Source: Methylocaldum szegediense (GTDB lineage: Bacteria; Pseudomonadota; Gammaproteobacteria; Methylococcales; Methylococcaceae). Taken from it: a DNA stretch of 64,000 bases. The notes below the pieces were generated by a model that saw only the letters and a program-made list of their open reading frames with translations, was not told the origin of the DNA and did not search any database. How positions within the stretch are numbered: position 1 is the first letter of the stretch; each line of letters opens with the position of its first letter. Shown one piece after another: positions 20,334-28,773 of the stretch. Made by a program: the position numbers and the translations under genes. Location: contig NZ_OX458333.1 of the NCBI RefSeq assembly GCF_949769195.1, positions 3,291,001 through 3,355,000 of the forward strand, in the 5' to 3' direction.

Positions 20334-23135
20334 ATGAACCAAAAACTCACCGGCAAGTCGTGTAACCGAATTCTTGCGTTGTCACTAGGGCTGGTTTTGA
20401 CTGGCTGCGATCTTTTTCATGAAGCGACCGATGCGGAGCACGTCGCCAAAGCCAAGGAGTTTTTGGACAAACATGATTATCGTGGTAGCTCGATCGAATT
20501 AAAAAGTGCATTACAAAAGAATCCAGACAACGCGGAAGCCCGTCGGCTTTTGGGTGAAGTCTATGTCACCCTCGTTAACGGTCCTGCTGCCGAAAAAGAA
20601 CTTAGGCGAGCCATGGAACTGGGGGTAGCCAAAGAGGCTATTTTGTTACCCCTCGCCGAGGCTTTGCAGTTGCAAGGCAAAAGCCAGCAAATTCTAGATG
20701 AAATCGATGCTCCAGCCTCGCTCGACGCAAAAGATAAAGCCAGTTTAACGGCTTACCGCGGCAACGCCTGGTTGGCTATGAATAAGCCGGATAAGGCTCG
20801 AGCTGAGTATGAGCAGGCGTTGGCAATCGACGATCGATCTGCGTTAGCACATCTTGGTTTGGCCAGCCTCGCGCTTAATGATAAGGAGTTCGATCAGGCT
20901 AAACAATTTATTTCAAAGGCTTTGGAGGCTGACCCTGGTTTGGCGAAAGCTTGGAGCTTAAAGGCTCAGCTGGAACAGGCAACGGGCGACTCCGAGCAGG
21001 CGGAGGCCAGCTATGGTAAGGCTATCGAATTAGGGCCAAGGAATTATGCTGACCGAGCAAATCGTGCTTTGCTGCGAATTGCTCTCAAGAAGATGGATAG
21101 CGCGAAAGAAGATGTGGACGTACTCATGAATGAGGCGCCGAAGTATTTTCTAGCGCATTACGCTGATGGAGTCATCAAGCTGATGGATAAGAAATACTCG
21201 GAGGCACAAGCCGCATTTGAAGAAAGTCTGAGTCTGAATGACAGATACCCACTCACGCTATACGCCCTAGCAGTTAGCCATCTGTACCAAAATCATCTTG
21301 CACAGGCCGATGCCACGTTGGCGCGTTTTTTGGCCGCGGTGCCTGGGTCCGTGAAAGGCAACCAAATGATGGCTCTGGTGAAGTTCCGCGAGAAGGACTT
21401 TCCTGCTGCCAAGCGGTTCCTAACGCCGGTAGCGCAATCTCGGCCGGAAGACCTTTTTACCTTGAAGCTGATGGCGAACGTCGAATTCGCATTGGGTAAC
21501 AGCGATCAAGGTGTCGAATATCTACAGAAGGTCGCCGAACTCAATCCTGATTCGCCCGTTACTAAGGCGCAGCTTGGTCTCGGTCTGATTGGAGCGGGGG
21601 AAACCGAAAAGGGTTTGGAAGCTTTGGAGACCGCTGTTGAACTCAATCCGGACCTCATTCAAGCAGATATCTATATCGCGTTGACACACATACGAACCAA
21701 ACAGTTCGACAAGGCACAGGAGGTTATCGATAAGCTCAAAGCGAAGATGCCGGACAAAGCGTTGCCGCTGAACCTCGAAGCCATGATGTCCCTGCAAAAG
21801 AATGATTTGACGAGTGCGCGGAAGTCTTTTGGGGAAGCGCTGAAATTAGCTCCCAAAGACCTCATGGCACAAATTGGCCTAGCTCAGTTGGCGTTGCGGG
21901 AAAAAGATTTCAATCAGGCAGAGGAGCACTTTCGAAAGATTCTGAAGGATTATCCGAACCATGTCCCTGCTTACGTCGGTTTGGCGGAAATCCAGGCGCG
22001 CAAAAACAACATTCCGGAGACCGAGCGCTATTTGAAGCAAGCCATCGAAGCGAATCCTAAAGCGTTGGCGCCAAGACTGGCTCTCGCTCGCTTATATACC
22101 CGTTTCGGCCAAGCCGCAAAGGCGGTCACTCAATTGGAGGAGGTTCGCGGCGATCACGGAAAAAATCCGGAATTTCTAGCCTCGCTGGTCGAGGCTCAGC
22201 TTGAGGAAAACAGCGATGTGCGGGCGCTGGAAACGGCCAAAACACTAGTGGAAATCGCACCTAAGTCGGCGCGGTCGTATTATCTCCTAGCGCGTGCTCA
22301 AGTCGAAAACAAGGACACGAAGGGTGCGCATGCGTCTCTGGAGAAGTCGCTCGAACTCGATCCGAAATTTTTTCGGTCGCGAGCGGCAATGGTGAGATTG
22401 CTAGCACAGGAGAAAAAGCTGCCGGAAGCGGAAAAACACCTCGTCAGTTTAAAGAAGGAACTACCCGAAAGTCCTGAGGTGATGGAGCTGGAAGGATGGT
22501 TTGCCATGCAACAGCGCAAGCCTAAGAACGCGGCAGCGGCCTTCGCATCCGCTCTGGAAAAAGCGCCAAGCAGTCGTGCGGTCGTCAGCCTCGCCCAGGC
22601 GCAGTGGGCTGCCGGGGATAGGGATAAGGCCATGACGACACTAGCGGAATGGACGAATCGTTATCCGAAGGATGGTTACGTACGTTACATGAAGGCCGGG
22701 TTGTTGGGCTCCATCGGGCGTACGGAGGATGCGCGAAAAGAATTGCAGATGATCCTGGAAACGCAGCCGGACAATGTGTTCGCTCTCAACGACTTGGCCT
22801 GGATGCTTCGGAAAGAGAATCCGACTCTGGCGCTTGAGTATGCGGAAAAGGCAGTAAGCCGGGCGCCCAAATCCGCCGCGTTTTTGGACACGCTGGCCAT
22901 GATTCTTTTAGAAACAAATCAGCCGGATCGAGCCTTGAATCTGATGCAGCAGGCTTATACATATGCCCGGAAGAACCCCGAAATTCGTTACCACCTGGCC
23001 TTGGCATATGCTAAGAGTGGCCGGACGGAAGACGCGCGTAAGGTATTGACGGAGCTGTTGGGCGACGAGGCTGATTTCAAGGGGCGAGCGGAGGCGGAAC
23101 AGTTTCTAAAGAGCCTGAAGATATCTGCCAAATAA
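20334..23135 (+). CDS. prsT: PEP-CTERM system TPR-repeat lipoprotein PrsT
   Basis: 933-residue TPR protein of the type found in the exosortase/PEP-CTERM gene neighbourhood. The signal ILALSLGLVLTGC ends in a lipobox, so it is a lipoprotein. The rest is a solenoid of about 20 TPR units (A--LG-----E/P spaced 34 residues), for example at residues 55-88 and throughout to the end. It is thought to act in export or assembly of exopolysaccharide and PEP-CTERM proteins. Ribosome site AGGAA before ATG 20334. No exosortase or EPS gene lies next to it here; an IS110 element follows its stop, which may have separated it from its usual neighbours. Confidence 0.85.
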   Translation: MNQKLTGKSCNRILALSLGLVLTGCDLFHEATDAEHVAKAKEFLDKHDYRGSSIELKSALQKNPDNAEARRLLGEVYVTLVNGPAAEKELRRAMELGVAKEAILLPLAEALQLQGKSQQILDEIDAPASLDAKDKASLTAYRGNAWLAMNKPDKARAEYEQALAIDDRSALAHLGLASLALNDKEFDQAKQFISKALEADPGLAKAWSLKAQLEQATGDSEQAEASYGKAIELGPRNYADRANRALLRIALKKMDSAKEDVDVLMNEAPKYFLAHYADGVIKLMDKKYSEAQAAFEESLSLNDRYPLTLYALAVSHLYQNHLAQADATLARFLAAVPGSVKGNQMMALVKFREKDFPAAKRFLTPVAQSRPEDLFTLKLMANVEFALGNSDQGVEYLQKVAELNPDSPVTKAQLGLGLIGAGETEKGLEALETAVELNPDLIQADIYIALTHIRTKQFDKAQEVIDKLKAKMPDKALPLNLEAMMSLQKNDLTSARKSFGEALKLAPKDLMAQIGLAQLALREKDFNQAEEHFRKILKDYPNHVPAYVGLAEIQARKNNIPETERYLKQAIEANPKALAPRLALARLYTRFGQAAKAVTQLEEVRGDHGKNPEFLASLVEAQLEENSDVRALETAKTLVEIAPKSARSYYLLARAQVENKDTKGAHASLEKSLELDPKFFRSRAAMVRLLAQEKKLPEAEKHLVSLKKELPESPEVMELEGWFAMQQRKPKNAAAAFASALEKAPSSRAVVSLAQAQWAAGDRDKAMTTLAEWTNRYPKDGYVRYMKAGLLGSIGRTEDARKELQMILETQPDNVFALNDLAWMLRKENPTLALEYAEKAVSRAPKSAAFLDTLAMILLETNQPDRALNLMQQAYTYARKNPEIRYHLALAYAKSGRTEDARKVLTELLGDEADFKGRAEAEQFLKSLKISAK

Positions 23136-23141
23136 AAAAGC

Positions 23142-23430
23142 AATTGTTCAATAGGCGTGACGGTATTCCTTATATCTCGATTCTGCATTCCACAAGAGGC
23201 AGAATCTCCGACTGATCATCGGACCCAGACGCTGGGCAAGACGTTGCCGACCTTGGGCCTGAAGCCCGCGCCGTAGATCGTCCCCCAGCGTCCCTTCCTC
23301 GCCATAGAGTTCGAACGGTATCGTAGGGCTGCCTTGGGCAACACCCTGGATGGATAAGGCTGAACCCGGCAGGAGCGGTTTCGATCGGTCAGCACTTTGC
23401 CCCATCGTCAACGCAGACCAAGGAGACCCT
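23142..23430 (+). ncRNA. Candidate bridge RNA region of the IS110 element
   Basis: The 290 non-coding bases between prsT and the transposase are rich in consecutive hairpins: GATTCTGC/GCAGAATC (23179-23206), CCCAG-ACG-CTGGG (23224-23236) and GGGC/GCCC (23255-23267). IS110-group elements encode a structured guide (bridge or seek) RNA from the end upstream of the transposase, and this is where it would be. The guide loops were not identified, so this is an inference from position and structure. Confidence 0.4.
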
Positions 23431-24387
23431 ATGACGTTCATCCCCATCGGTATCGACATCGCCAAAGCCAAGTTCGACGCCGCCGCGCTACGCAACGGCA
23501 AGTACAAAACCAAGGTCTTCCAGAACACGCCCGAAGGGTTTAAGGCGTTCCTGGCCTGGCTGCAAGCCTTCCCAACGCCCCACGTATGCCTGGAGGCCAC
23601 CGGCCGCTATGGTGAGGGCTTGGCCCTGTTCCTGGTCGACCACGGCCTCGCCGTCAGCGTGGTCAACCCTGCCCAAATCCACGCCTTCGGCCAAGCCGAA
23701 CTGAGCCGCACCAAAACCGACAAGACCGATGCCAAGCTCATCGCCCGCTTCTGTCTCAGCCAACGGCCTCTGCTCTGGCAGCCGCCTCCGCCGGCCGTGC
23801 GCCAATTACAAGCCTTAGTGCGTCGGCTCGAGAGCCTCCTCGAGATGCGGCAGATGGAAAAAAACCGCCTGGACGGGGCCGACCCCACCGTACGCGCCTC
23901 CATCGAAGCCGTGCTTGCCAGCCTCGATGCCGAGATCGCCGCGACCCAAAAGCGCATCCGCGAGCACATCGACCGCGATCCGGACCTCCGGCAACGGCGT
24001 GACCTGCTCGACACCATCCCCGGTTTGGGCGACGCCACGATCCCGGTGCTGCTGGCCGCCCTGGGCGACGTTCACCGCTTCGAAAACGCGCGCAGCGTCG
24101 CCGCCTTTGCCGGGCTCTCGCCCAAAGAGCATCAGTCCGGTAAATGGAAAGGCCACACCCGCCTGTCCAAGACCGGCGACGCCTTGCTCCGCAAGGCCCT
24201 TTACATGCCGGCCATCGTCGCCCGGCGCCATAACCCACTGATCCGGGCCTTCTGCGAGCGCCTTAAAGCCCAAGGCAAGAACGGCAAACTCATCGTCGGC
24301 GCCGCCATGCGCAAGCTCCTCGTCCTGGCCTACGGCGTCCTCAAATCCGGCCGACCGTTCGATCCCAATTTTGCGCTTGCATCGTGA
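23431..24387 (+). CDS. IS110-family transposase (DEDD recombinase)
   Basis: 318-residue recombinase. The N-terminal RuvC-like DEDD domain shows GIDIAKAKFDAAAL (first D), CLEATGRYGEGL (E) and RTKTDKTDAKLIARF (two D). The C-terminal Transposase_20 domain has TIPGLGDATIPVLLA and FAGLSPKEHQSG, with the conserved region that carries the nucleophilic serine. The frame opens at 23350, but ATG 23431 is preceded by AAGGAG. The gene appears intact, with codon use more GC-rich than prsT beside it, consistent with recent arrival. Confidence 0.93.
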   Translation: MTFIPIGIDIAKAKFDAAALRNGKYKTKVFQNTPEGFKAFLAWLQAFPTPHVCLEATGRYGEGLALFLVDHGLAVSVVNPAQIHAFGQAELSRTKTDKTDAKLIARFCLSQRPLLWQPPPPAVRQLQALVRRLESLLEMRQMEKNRLDGADPTVRASIEAVLASLDAEIAATQKRIREHIDRDPDLRQRRDLLDTIPGLGDATIPVLLAALGDVHRFENARSVAAFAGLSPKEHQSGKWKGHTRLSKTGDALLRKALYMPAIVARRHNPLIRAFCERLKAQGKNGKLIVGAAMRKLLVLAYGVLKSGRPFDPNFALAS

Positions 24388-24407
24388 TCCTTAAGACAGT
24401 ATCTTAA

Positions 24408-24465
24408 ACCGGCAAGTATGGGGCCGTCACGTAACTGTTTAAAAAGTAACGTGGCCTAAGCCGGT
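24408..24465. repeat. Imperfect stem-loop between IS110 and the acyltransferase
   Basis: Outer arms ACCGGC (24408-24413) and GCCGGT (24460-24465), inner arms CACGT-ACT and AGT-ACGTG. It may be the terminator of the convergent acyltransferase gene or part of the IS end; no T-run is present on either side. Confidence 0.4.
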
Positions 24466-24483
24466 ACCGGTTTTCGACATGGG

Positions 24484-25239
24484 TTAACGCATCGACGCAG
24501 ACATGTCATCAGATCGCCAAAACGTCCCGCGATCCGTCAGTAGATCCCAAATCTCTGGGTTTTTGTTCTTAACGCCTTCGAGTAGATATTTGACTTCGAT
24601 GATGCAGGGTTGGCGCTTCCCGTGATAATCGACGGCGGGACCTATTGGAGTGAAATTAATGCCGATGTGGGCAAGGAAACGGATCAATGCGGCTTCCATC
24701 ACGGCGTACCAATGGGTCAACCCATACTGAAAATTCATTCGGATTAAGCAGGCGATCAGGGCAAGGGTAATGTGAGGGAAGAGTCGACGTTCATCGTCGG
24801 AGTAAATATATGAGTTTCCCGCGCTTACGCCTGCTATGGTTCCGGGCTCTCCCTTACGATTCTTGAAGTTCTTCGATACACAGAAACGTGACACTTCTGC
24901 CAGCTGTTTTCGCGGTACCTGTTGAACAAGATCCGTCCGCTCGATGATGCAATGTTGTTCAATGGGAAACAATCGTTCCGGAACCTTAGGATCCGGCAGT
25001 ATCAATCTCGTTGTCGCCGCGTATCTTCCCGAGCGTTTGTGCCGGATCAGGAAGTGACTTGATCGCTCATCGTGCTCATCTTGTTCAAGCTCATTAGGGT
25101 AGCTTTCTCGCGGCTCGAAACCTGTTTCGATGCAATAGACCTGATATCGCAAGCGATAAGCTTCCATTTTCAGATCGTCTGTGCTTGCCGGAACCATTTC
25201 GAAATACTCTCGGAACGCATCGATGAGTGTTCTGGACAT
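24484..25239 (-). CDS. PEP-CTERM/exosortase-associated acyltransferase (LuxI/FeeM-like), copy 1
   Basis: 251-residue GNAT-fold enzyme of the family seen in exosortase genomes and related to N-acyl amino acid synthases (FeeM) and acyl-homoserine lactone synthases. The landmarks of that superfamily are present: RLRYQVYCIETGFE (29-42), the E-x-D-x-x-D motif EQDEHD (52-57), AATTRLIL, and an AEVSRFCVS segment. The expected reaction is transfer of a fatty acyl group from acyl-ACP to an amino acid; the product is unknown. Ribosome site AGGAGA precedes the ATG. Divergent from the ThiF gene, with a paralogue at 34.8 kb. Confidence 0.82.
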   Translation of the reverse strand: MSRTLIDAFREYFEMVPASTDDLKMEAYRLRYQVYCIETGFEPRESYPNELEQDEHDERSSHFLIRHKRSGRYAATTRLILPDPKVPERLFPIEQHCIIERTDLVQQVPRKQLAEVSRFCVSKNFKNRKGEPGTIAGVSAGNSYIYSDDERRLFPHITLALIACLIRMNFQYGLTHWYAVMEAALIRFLAHIGINFTPIGPAVDYHGKRQPCIIEVKYLLEGVKNKNPEIWDLLTDRGTFWRSDDMSASMR

Positions 25240-25422
25240 AGTCGGTCTCCTGTCGATTGGGTTAACTGCTAAAGCGCAAGAGTGACGAGTACCCGCTCGA
25301 TTTGTTAGACACGGCGTGTGGTGAAATCCACATGTTCATTCCTTTCAAGTTGTCAAACCGGGTGTATCTTATGGCAAGCGTGAGTCATATATCAGACGAA
25401 GCAGTCAGTCGGAGATTTCTTC

Positions 25423-26226
25423 ATGATTTCCAAGTTTGATTATAGGACGGCTTTTTCAAGAAACATCGGATGGATCACCGAGGAGGAGCAGTCGAATCTG
25501 AAACACAAGCGAGTCGCGATTGCTGGCATGGGGGGAGTAGGGGGTAGTCACTTACTGACGCTGACAAGATTGGGAGTTGGTAATTTCCACATTGCTGACT
25601 TTGACGTATTTGAGCTGGCGAATTTCAATCGGCAAGTTGGCGCCACTGTAAGCCATCTGGGCCGTTCGAAAGTCGATGTGCTTGCCGAGATGGCCTTGGA
25701 CATCAATCCCGAGCTAGATCTCAAGCGATTTCCGGAAGGAGTCACTGAGGACAATCTGTCAAAATTTTTGACAGGGGTGGATGTATACGTTGACGGGCTT
25801 GATTTTTTTGCCTTTGAAGCGCGCAGAGCGGTGTTCGCGGCTTGTTACGAATCCGGTATTCCTGCTGTGACAGCCGCGCCGCTGGGTATGGGAACGGCAG
25901 TTCTCGTTTTCATGCCGGGAAAAATGAGCTTCGAGGAGTACTTCGGTTTCGATGGGCTATCCGAGGAAGAGATGGCGCTGCGATTCCTATCACGGCTAGC
26001 CCCGGCGGGTTTACATCGCGGGTATCTAGTTGATCCGAAATACCTCAATCTAAAAGAGCGCAGGGGGCCTTCGACTGCCATAGGCTGTGAACTATGCGCC
26101 GGGTTTGCGGCGGCGCAGGTGATCAAGCTCCTGCTCAACCGCGGTACGGTTTTGTCCGTGCCCGATGTGCTCAATATCGACGCTTTCGAGAATCGGCTGG
26201 AGCGCACTAAAGCAAGATTTACATAG
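25423..26226 (+). CDS. ThiF/MoeB/HesA-family E1-like adenylyltransferase
   Basis: 267-residue E1-like enzyme that should adenylate a carboxyl group. The nucleotide loop GMGGVGGSHLL lies near residue 36, followed by the acidic motif IADFDVFELANFNRQ with the conserved Asn and Arg that contact ATP. It lacks the paired CxxC zinc motifs of MoeB, having only CELC near residue 225, and ends in a helix-rich region. It resembles the N-terminal half of the mycobacterial Rv1355c (MoeY) fusion, whose other half is nitroreductase-like; such a gene follows here at 27.5 kb. No ubiquitin-like or sulfur-carrier protein is visible nearby, so the substrate is open. Confidence 0.82.
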   Translation: MISKFDYRTAFSRNIGWITEEEQSNLKHKRVAIAGMGGVGGSHLLTLTRLGVGNFHIADFDVFELANFNRQVGATVSHLGRSKVDVLAEMALDINPELDLKRFPEGVTEDNLSKFLTGVDVYVDGLDFFAFEARRAVFAACYESGIPAVTAAPLGMGTAVLVFMPGKMSFEEYFGFDGLSEEEMALRFLSRLAPAGLHRGYLVDPKYLNLKERRGPSTAIGCELCAGFAAAQVIKLLLNRGTVLSVPDVLNIDAFENRLERTKARFT

Positions 26227-26363
26227 CCTTGGGCTTTTCCTGGATCTTCGCCGCTAAGCGAATGTATCGACATGTCAGTTTTTTTTACAACGGCGAATGG
26301 ATTCTAGGCGGCGAGTTCGTGGAATCGAATAAAATTATTTTTATATCAATAATTTATTTTGTG

Positions 26364-26379
26364 TGGCATCAGAGTTGCT
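26364..26379 (+). promoter_or_regulatory. Sigma-54 promoter of the PEP-CTERM gene
   Basis: TGGCATCAGAGTTGCT matches the -24/-12 consensus (TGGCAC-N5-TTGCW) with exact GG-N10-GC spacing. It lies 60 bases before the ATG in an AT-rich gap. PEP-CTERM genes in other bacteria are known to be driven by sigma-54 with the PrsK/PrsR pair. Confidence 0.7.
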
Positions 26380-26438
26380 TATGGGTGTTCGGGATGACGT
26401 TTTTTCATTCCTCGAACAACAGCTTCTGGAGAATGCCA

Positions 26439-27239
26439 ATGAAAACGAGTGTCATAAAATCATTACTAGCATCGACCGCACTTGCGTGGGGATCGTCAGC
26501 ATACGCCGTAAACGTAGGCGGGATCACCTGGGACCCGAACAGCTTTTTCGACTTTTCGATGCAAGAGGCCATCTTCGAAAACAACGTTGACTCGGTGGGT
26601 CAAACGCTGACTTTTTATGGCGAGGTGAGCCACATTAACGGCCTTAACAACGGCAGTTTCTTGGACGGCGCCTTAGAATTGACGTTTTATGGAACTGCTG
26701 TCGTGAAAGAGTTTGGCGATTTCGACGGTAACGGCACTGTCGACGTCATTTTCGACAATCTCACGGTCACTTTTTATGCCGACCAAGACGCCGCTGACTT
26801 TGATCCGTCGAACCCTGCAACAGCTACGGATGGCATAGTCTGGTTGGTTTTGCAAGGCCATTCCACGGATAGAGCTTATAACGGTAGCACACATACCGGA
26901 GAGCTCTTTGCGGAATTGAATGGCGGACTTGATTTTGCAGATCCAGGCGATGCTGGTTCGGGTTTCGCCGCGTTCGACGTGATCGGCGGGGAGGCTGCGC
27001 CCTATTTCGATACCGATACGATCACAAACTTGGCTGGCCAGACACTGTCTAACGGACCGGCAGATTTCTCATTCACGGCAAGCTTCCAGCCGGTTATTAA
27101 CGACCCGACTGGGGAAACTCTGCTCGGTACGGGTGAACTCACGGGGAGGAGCCGAGTAGTGCCTGAACCCGCGACTCTGAGCCTGTTGGGGCTTGGTTTG
27201 CTTGGAATGAGATCCCGCGTGTCGCGGAAGACCAAATAA
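26439..27239 (+). CDS. PEP-CTERM sorting-domain protein
   Basis: 266-residue secreted protein. It has an N-terminal signal (KTSVIKSLLASTALAWGSSAYA) and a C-terminal PEP-CTERM tag: VPEPATLSLLGLGLLGM followed by a basic tail RSRVSRKTK, the substrate signal for exosortase. The middle is acidic, low in Cys and beta-rich, with repeated Asp/Asn/Gly, and has no known domain. The frame opens at 26229, but ATG 26439 has GGAG seven bases upstream and starts the signal peptide; ATG 26433 is the alternative. It has its own sigma-54 promoter and terminator and sits between the thiF and nitroreductase genes. Confidence 0.88.
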   Translation: MKTSVIKSLLASTALAWGSSAYAVNVGGITWDPNSFFDFSMQEAIFENNVDSVGQTLTFYGEVSHINGLNNGSFLDGALELTFYGTAVVKEFGDFDGNGTVDVIFDNLTVTFYADQDAADFDPSNPATATDGIVWLVLQGHSTDRAYNGSTHTGELFAELNGGLDFADPGDAGSGFAAFDVIGGEAAPYFDTDTITNLAGQTLSNGPADFSFTASFQPVINDPTGETLLGTGELTGRSRVVPEPATLSLLGLGLLGMRSRVSRKTK

Positions 27240-27278
27240 TCGAGATTGGTTCATCACGAACCCTAGCTGTATCTCGTA

Positions 27279-27312
27279 AGGCGGGTTTTAGCGAACCCGC
27301 CTGTTTGTTTTG
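27279..27312 (+). terminator. Terminator after the PEP-CTERM gene
   Basis: Perfect 9-bp stem AGGCGGGTT / AACCCGCCT, 6-base loop, then TGTTTGTTTT. It starts 40 bases after the stop codon and isolates this gene from the nitroreductase-like gene. Confidence 0.9.
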
Positions 27313-27507
27313 AATCCTCAGTTTCACACGGTTTGGTATTGCCGGTATCGAGCAACGCGATATCGACCGCCGCTGGTGTGATGACCGCGAACGACTGCCG
27401 GTCGCACTTGGCATCAACACCCCTGACGCCTCCGGCCTCGAGGCAACCTGCAAGCAGAGACTCTAAAGCGTAAACTTTTTAGGTTTCTTCTTGCGTGGTT
27501 GTTTCCG

Positions 27508-28575
27508 ATGAGTGGAATATCGACATATCACCTGATAAACGCCGGTCGGCAAGCACCCTCGGCCGATAACTATCAGCCTTGGCGGTTCCGTGTTTTGGGA
27601 AACACGATTTCCGTCGAGTACGATATCGACCGACTTAAAGGCACAACCTTCGGTCCGGGTGAACCTGCAACCCTTTTATCCGTGGGGGGCGTGCTCGAAA
27701 ACATGCTCCAGGCCTGTGGTGTTCTCGGATTGGAAGTTGTCTGTTCTAGGGACGGTGATTCGAGCGCTTATTTTACGCTTGCGGTAACGTCCCAGGATGA
27801 AGCGGTGAGTCCCGCCTCGTTTACAGATCATCCCTTGTTCAAACGGCATACCAACCGCTTTCCATACACGCCTGATCCAATTCCGGCGGAGATCATTCAA
27901 GAGATTACCGGGCTTCGGGAGGGAACGGCGCAAGTGAAAATCCTCGATACTCCGGAACAGGTTAAGGCGATTGGGATCTTGACTCGGCAGGCTTCAGAGG
28001 TCCGGTTTCAAAACCAGGAAGTCCATGAATGGCTAGCTCGGAGTTTGCGGTACACGAAAACGGAAGTCGAGCAAGGGGATGGCCTCGATCTCGCTACGAT
28101 TCCACTCCCGCCGGGTGGACGCATCTTCATGCGATTTCTTATGGATTGGAAATGGATGTCCCGCTTGAATCGTCTCGGTGTGTACAAACTGATGGCATCG
28201 TTGGACGCGAAACTCCTTGCAGAGGCGCCGACGGTCATTGCGTTACTCGGTGGATCGACCCGCGAAGAAATTATCGATGCCGGGAGGTTGTTGACGCGCG
28301 TATGGATTGATCTGAACTCAAAAGGGATAGCCGTTCAGCCGTATTATGTGATTTCCGATCAACTGCAGCGCCGGCTCGAAGGCAAGATTCCTCCTCATCT
28401 TCGCGGCCAGGTAGACATCATAGCTGAAAAGGTGTCCGATCTGCTTGGGCTTGCCCAGAATCAACGGCTGCATATGTTGCTTAGGATCGGATACCCGACG
28501 AGGGATCCTGTAAGATCGAAGCGGCTACCACTTAGTGCCGTGTGTCGCGAAGTACCGAATCATTGGGAGGAATAA
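27508..28575 (+). CDS. Nitroreductase-like protein (Rv1355c/MoeY C-terminal type)
   Basis: 355-residue protein of the nitroreductase superfamily. It opens with LINAGRQAPSADNYQPWRFRV, the usual FMN-contacting start (A-x-x-APS-x-N-x-QPW). Later landmarks include HTNRFPYTPDPIP and RLLTRVWIDLNSKGIAVQPYYVISD, the latter equivalent to the flavin-binding end of the fold. It is longer than classical nitroreductases and resembles the C-terminal half of mycobacterial MoeY and azoline/BluB-like oxidases. The expected cofactor is FMN; the substrate is unknown. ATG 27508 is chosen over TTG 27499. About 200 bases of non-coding sequence precede it, with no clear promoter. Confidence 0.75.
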   Translation: MSGISTYHLINAGRQAPSADNYQPWRFRVLGNTISVEYDIDRLKGTTFGPGEPATLLSVGGVLENMLQACGVLGLEVVCSRDGDSSAYFTLAVTSQDEAVSPASFTDHPLFKRHTNRFPYTPDPIPAEIIQEITGLREGTAQVKILDTPEQVKAIGILTRQASEVRFQNQEVHEWLARSLRYTKTEVEQGDGLDLATIPLPPGGRIFMRFLMDWKWMSRLNRLGVYKLMASLDAKLLAEAPTVIALLGGSTREEIIDAGRLLTRVWIDLNSKGIAVQPYYVISDQLQRRLEGKIPPHLRGQVDIIAEKVSDLLGLAQNQRLHMLLRIGYPTRDPVRSKRLPLSAVCREVPNHWEE

Positions 28576-28773
28576 CGCGGGGCGGCGCAATCGGCTTTCG
28601 AAGAAAGCGCGATTTACGCCAAGTCCAGTTCGCGAATATCACCTTGCTTCTACGTTACGAAGCACGGGACCGACGGGAGCGCGTGGGTGTGGACGAGCGC
28701 CAATGCGCGAGAGCCGCGTCAGCGCTCGACCGTACGGAGATGAGCATCTCAGGTTCGATGCGTAATCACGGTT

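Larger units (their letters stand above)
23142..24407 (+). mobile_element. IS110-family insertion sequence (ends approximate)
   Basis: One intact transposase with long non-coding flanks, between prsT and an acyltransferase gene. IS110 elements lack conventional terminal inverted repeats and often target duplications, so I could not fix the ends; the limits given are the edges of neighbouring features. Confidence 0.6.
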
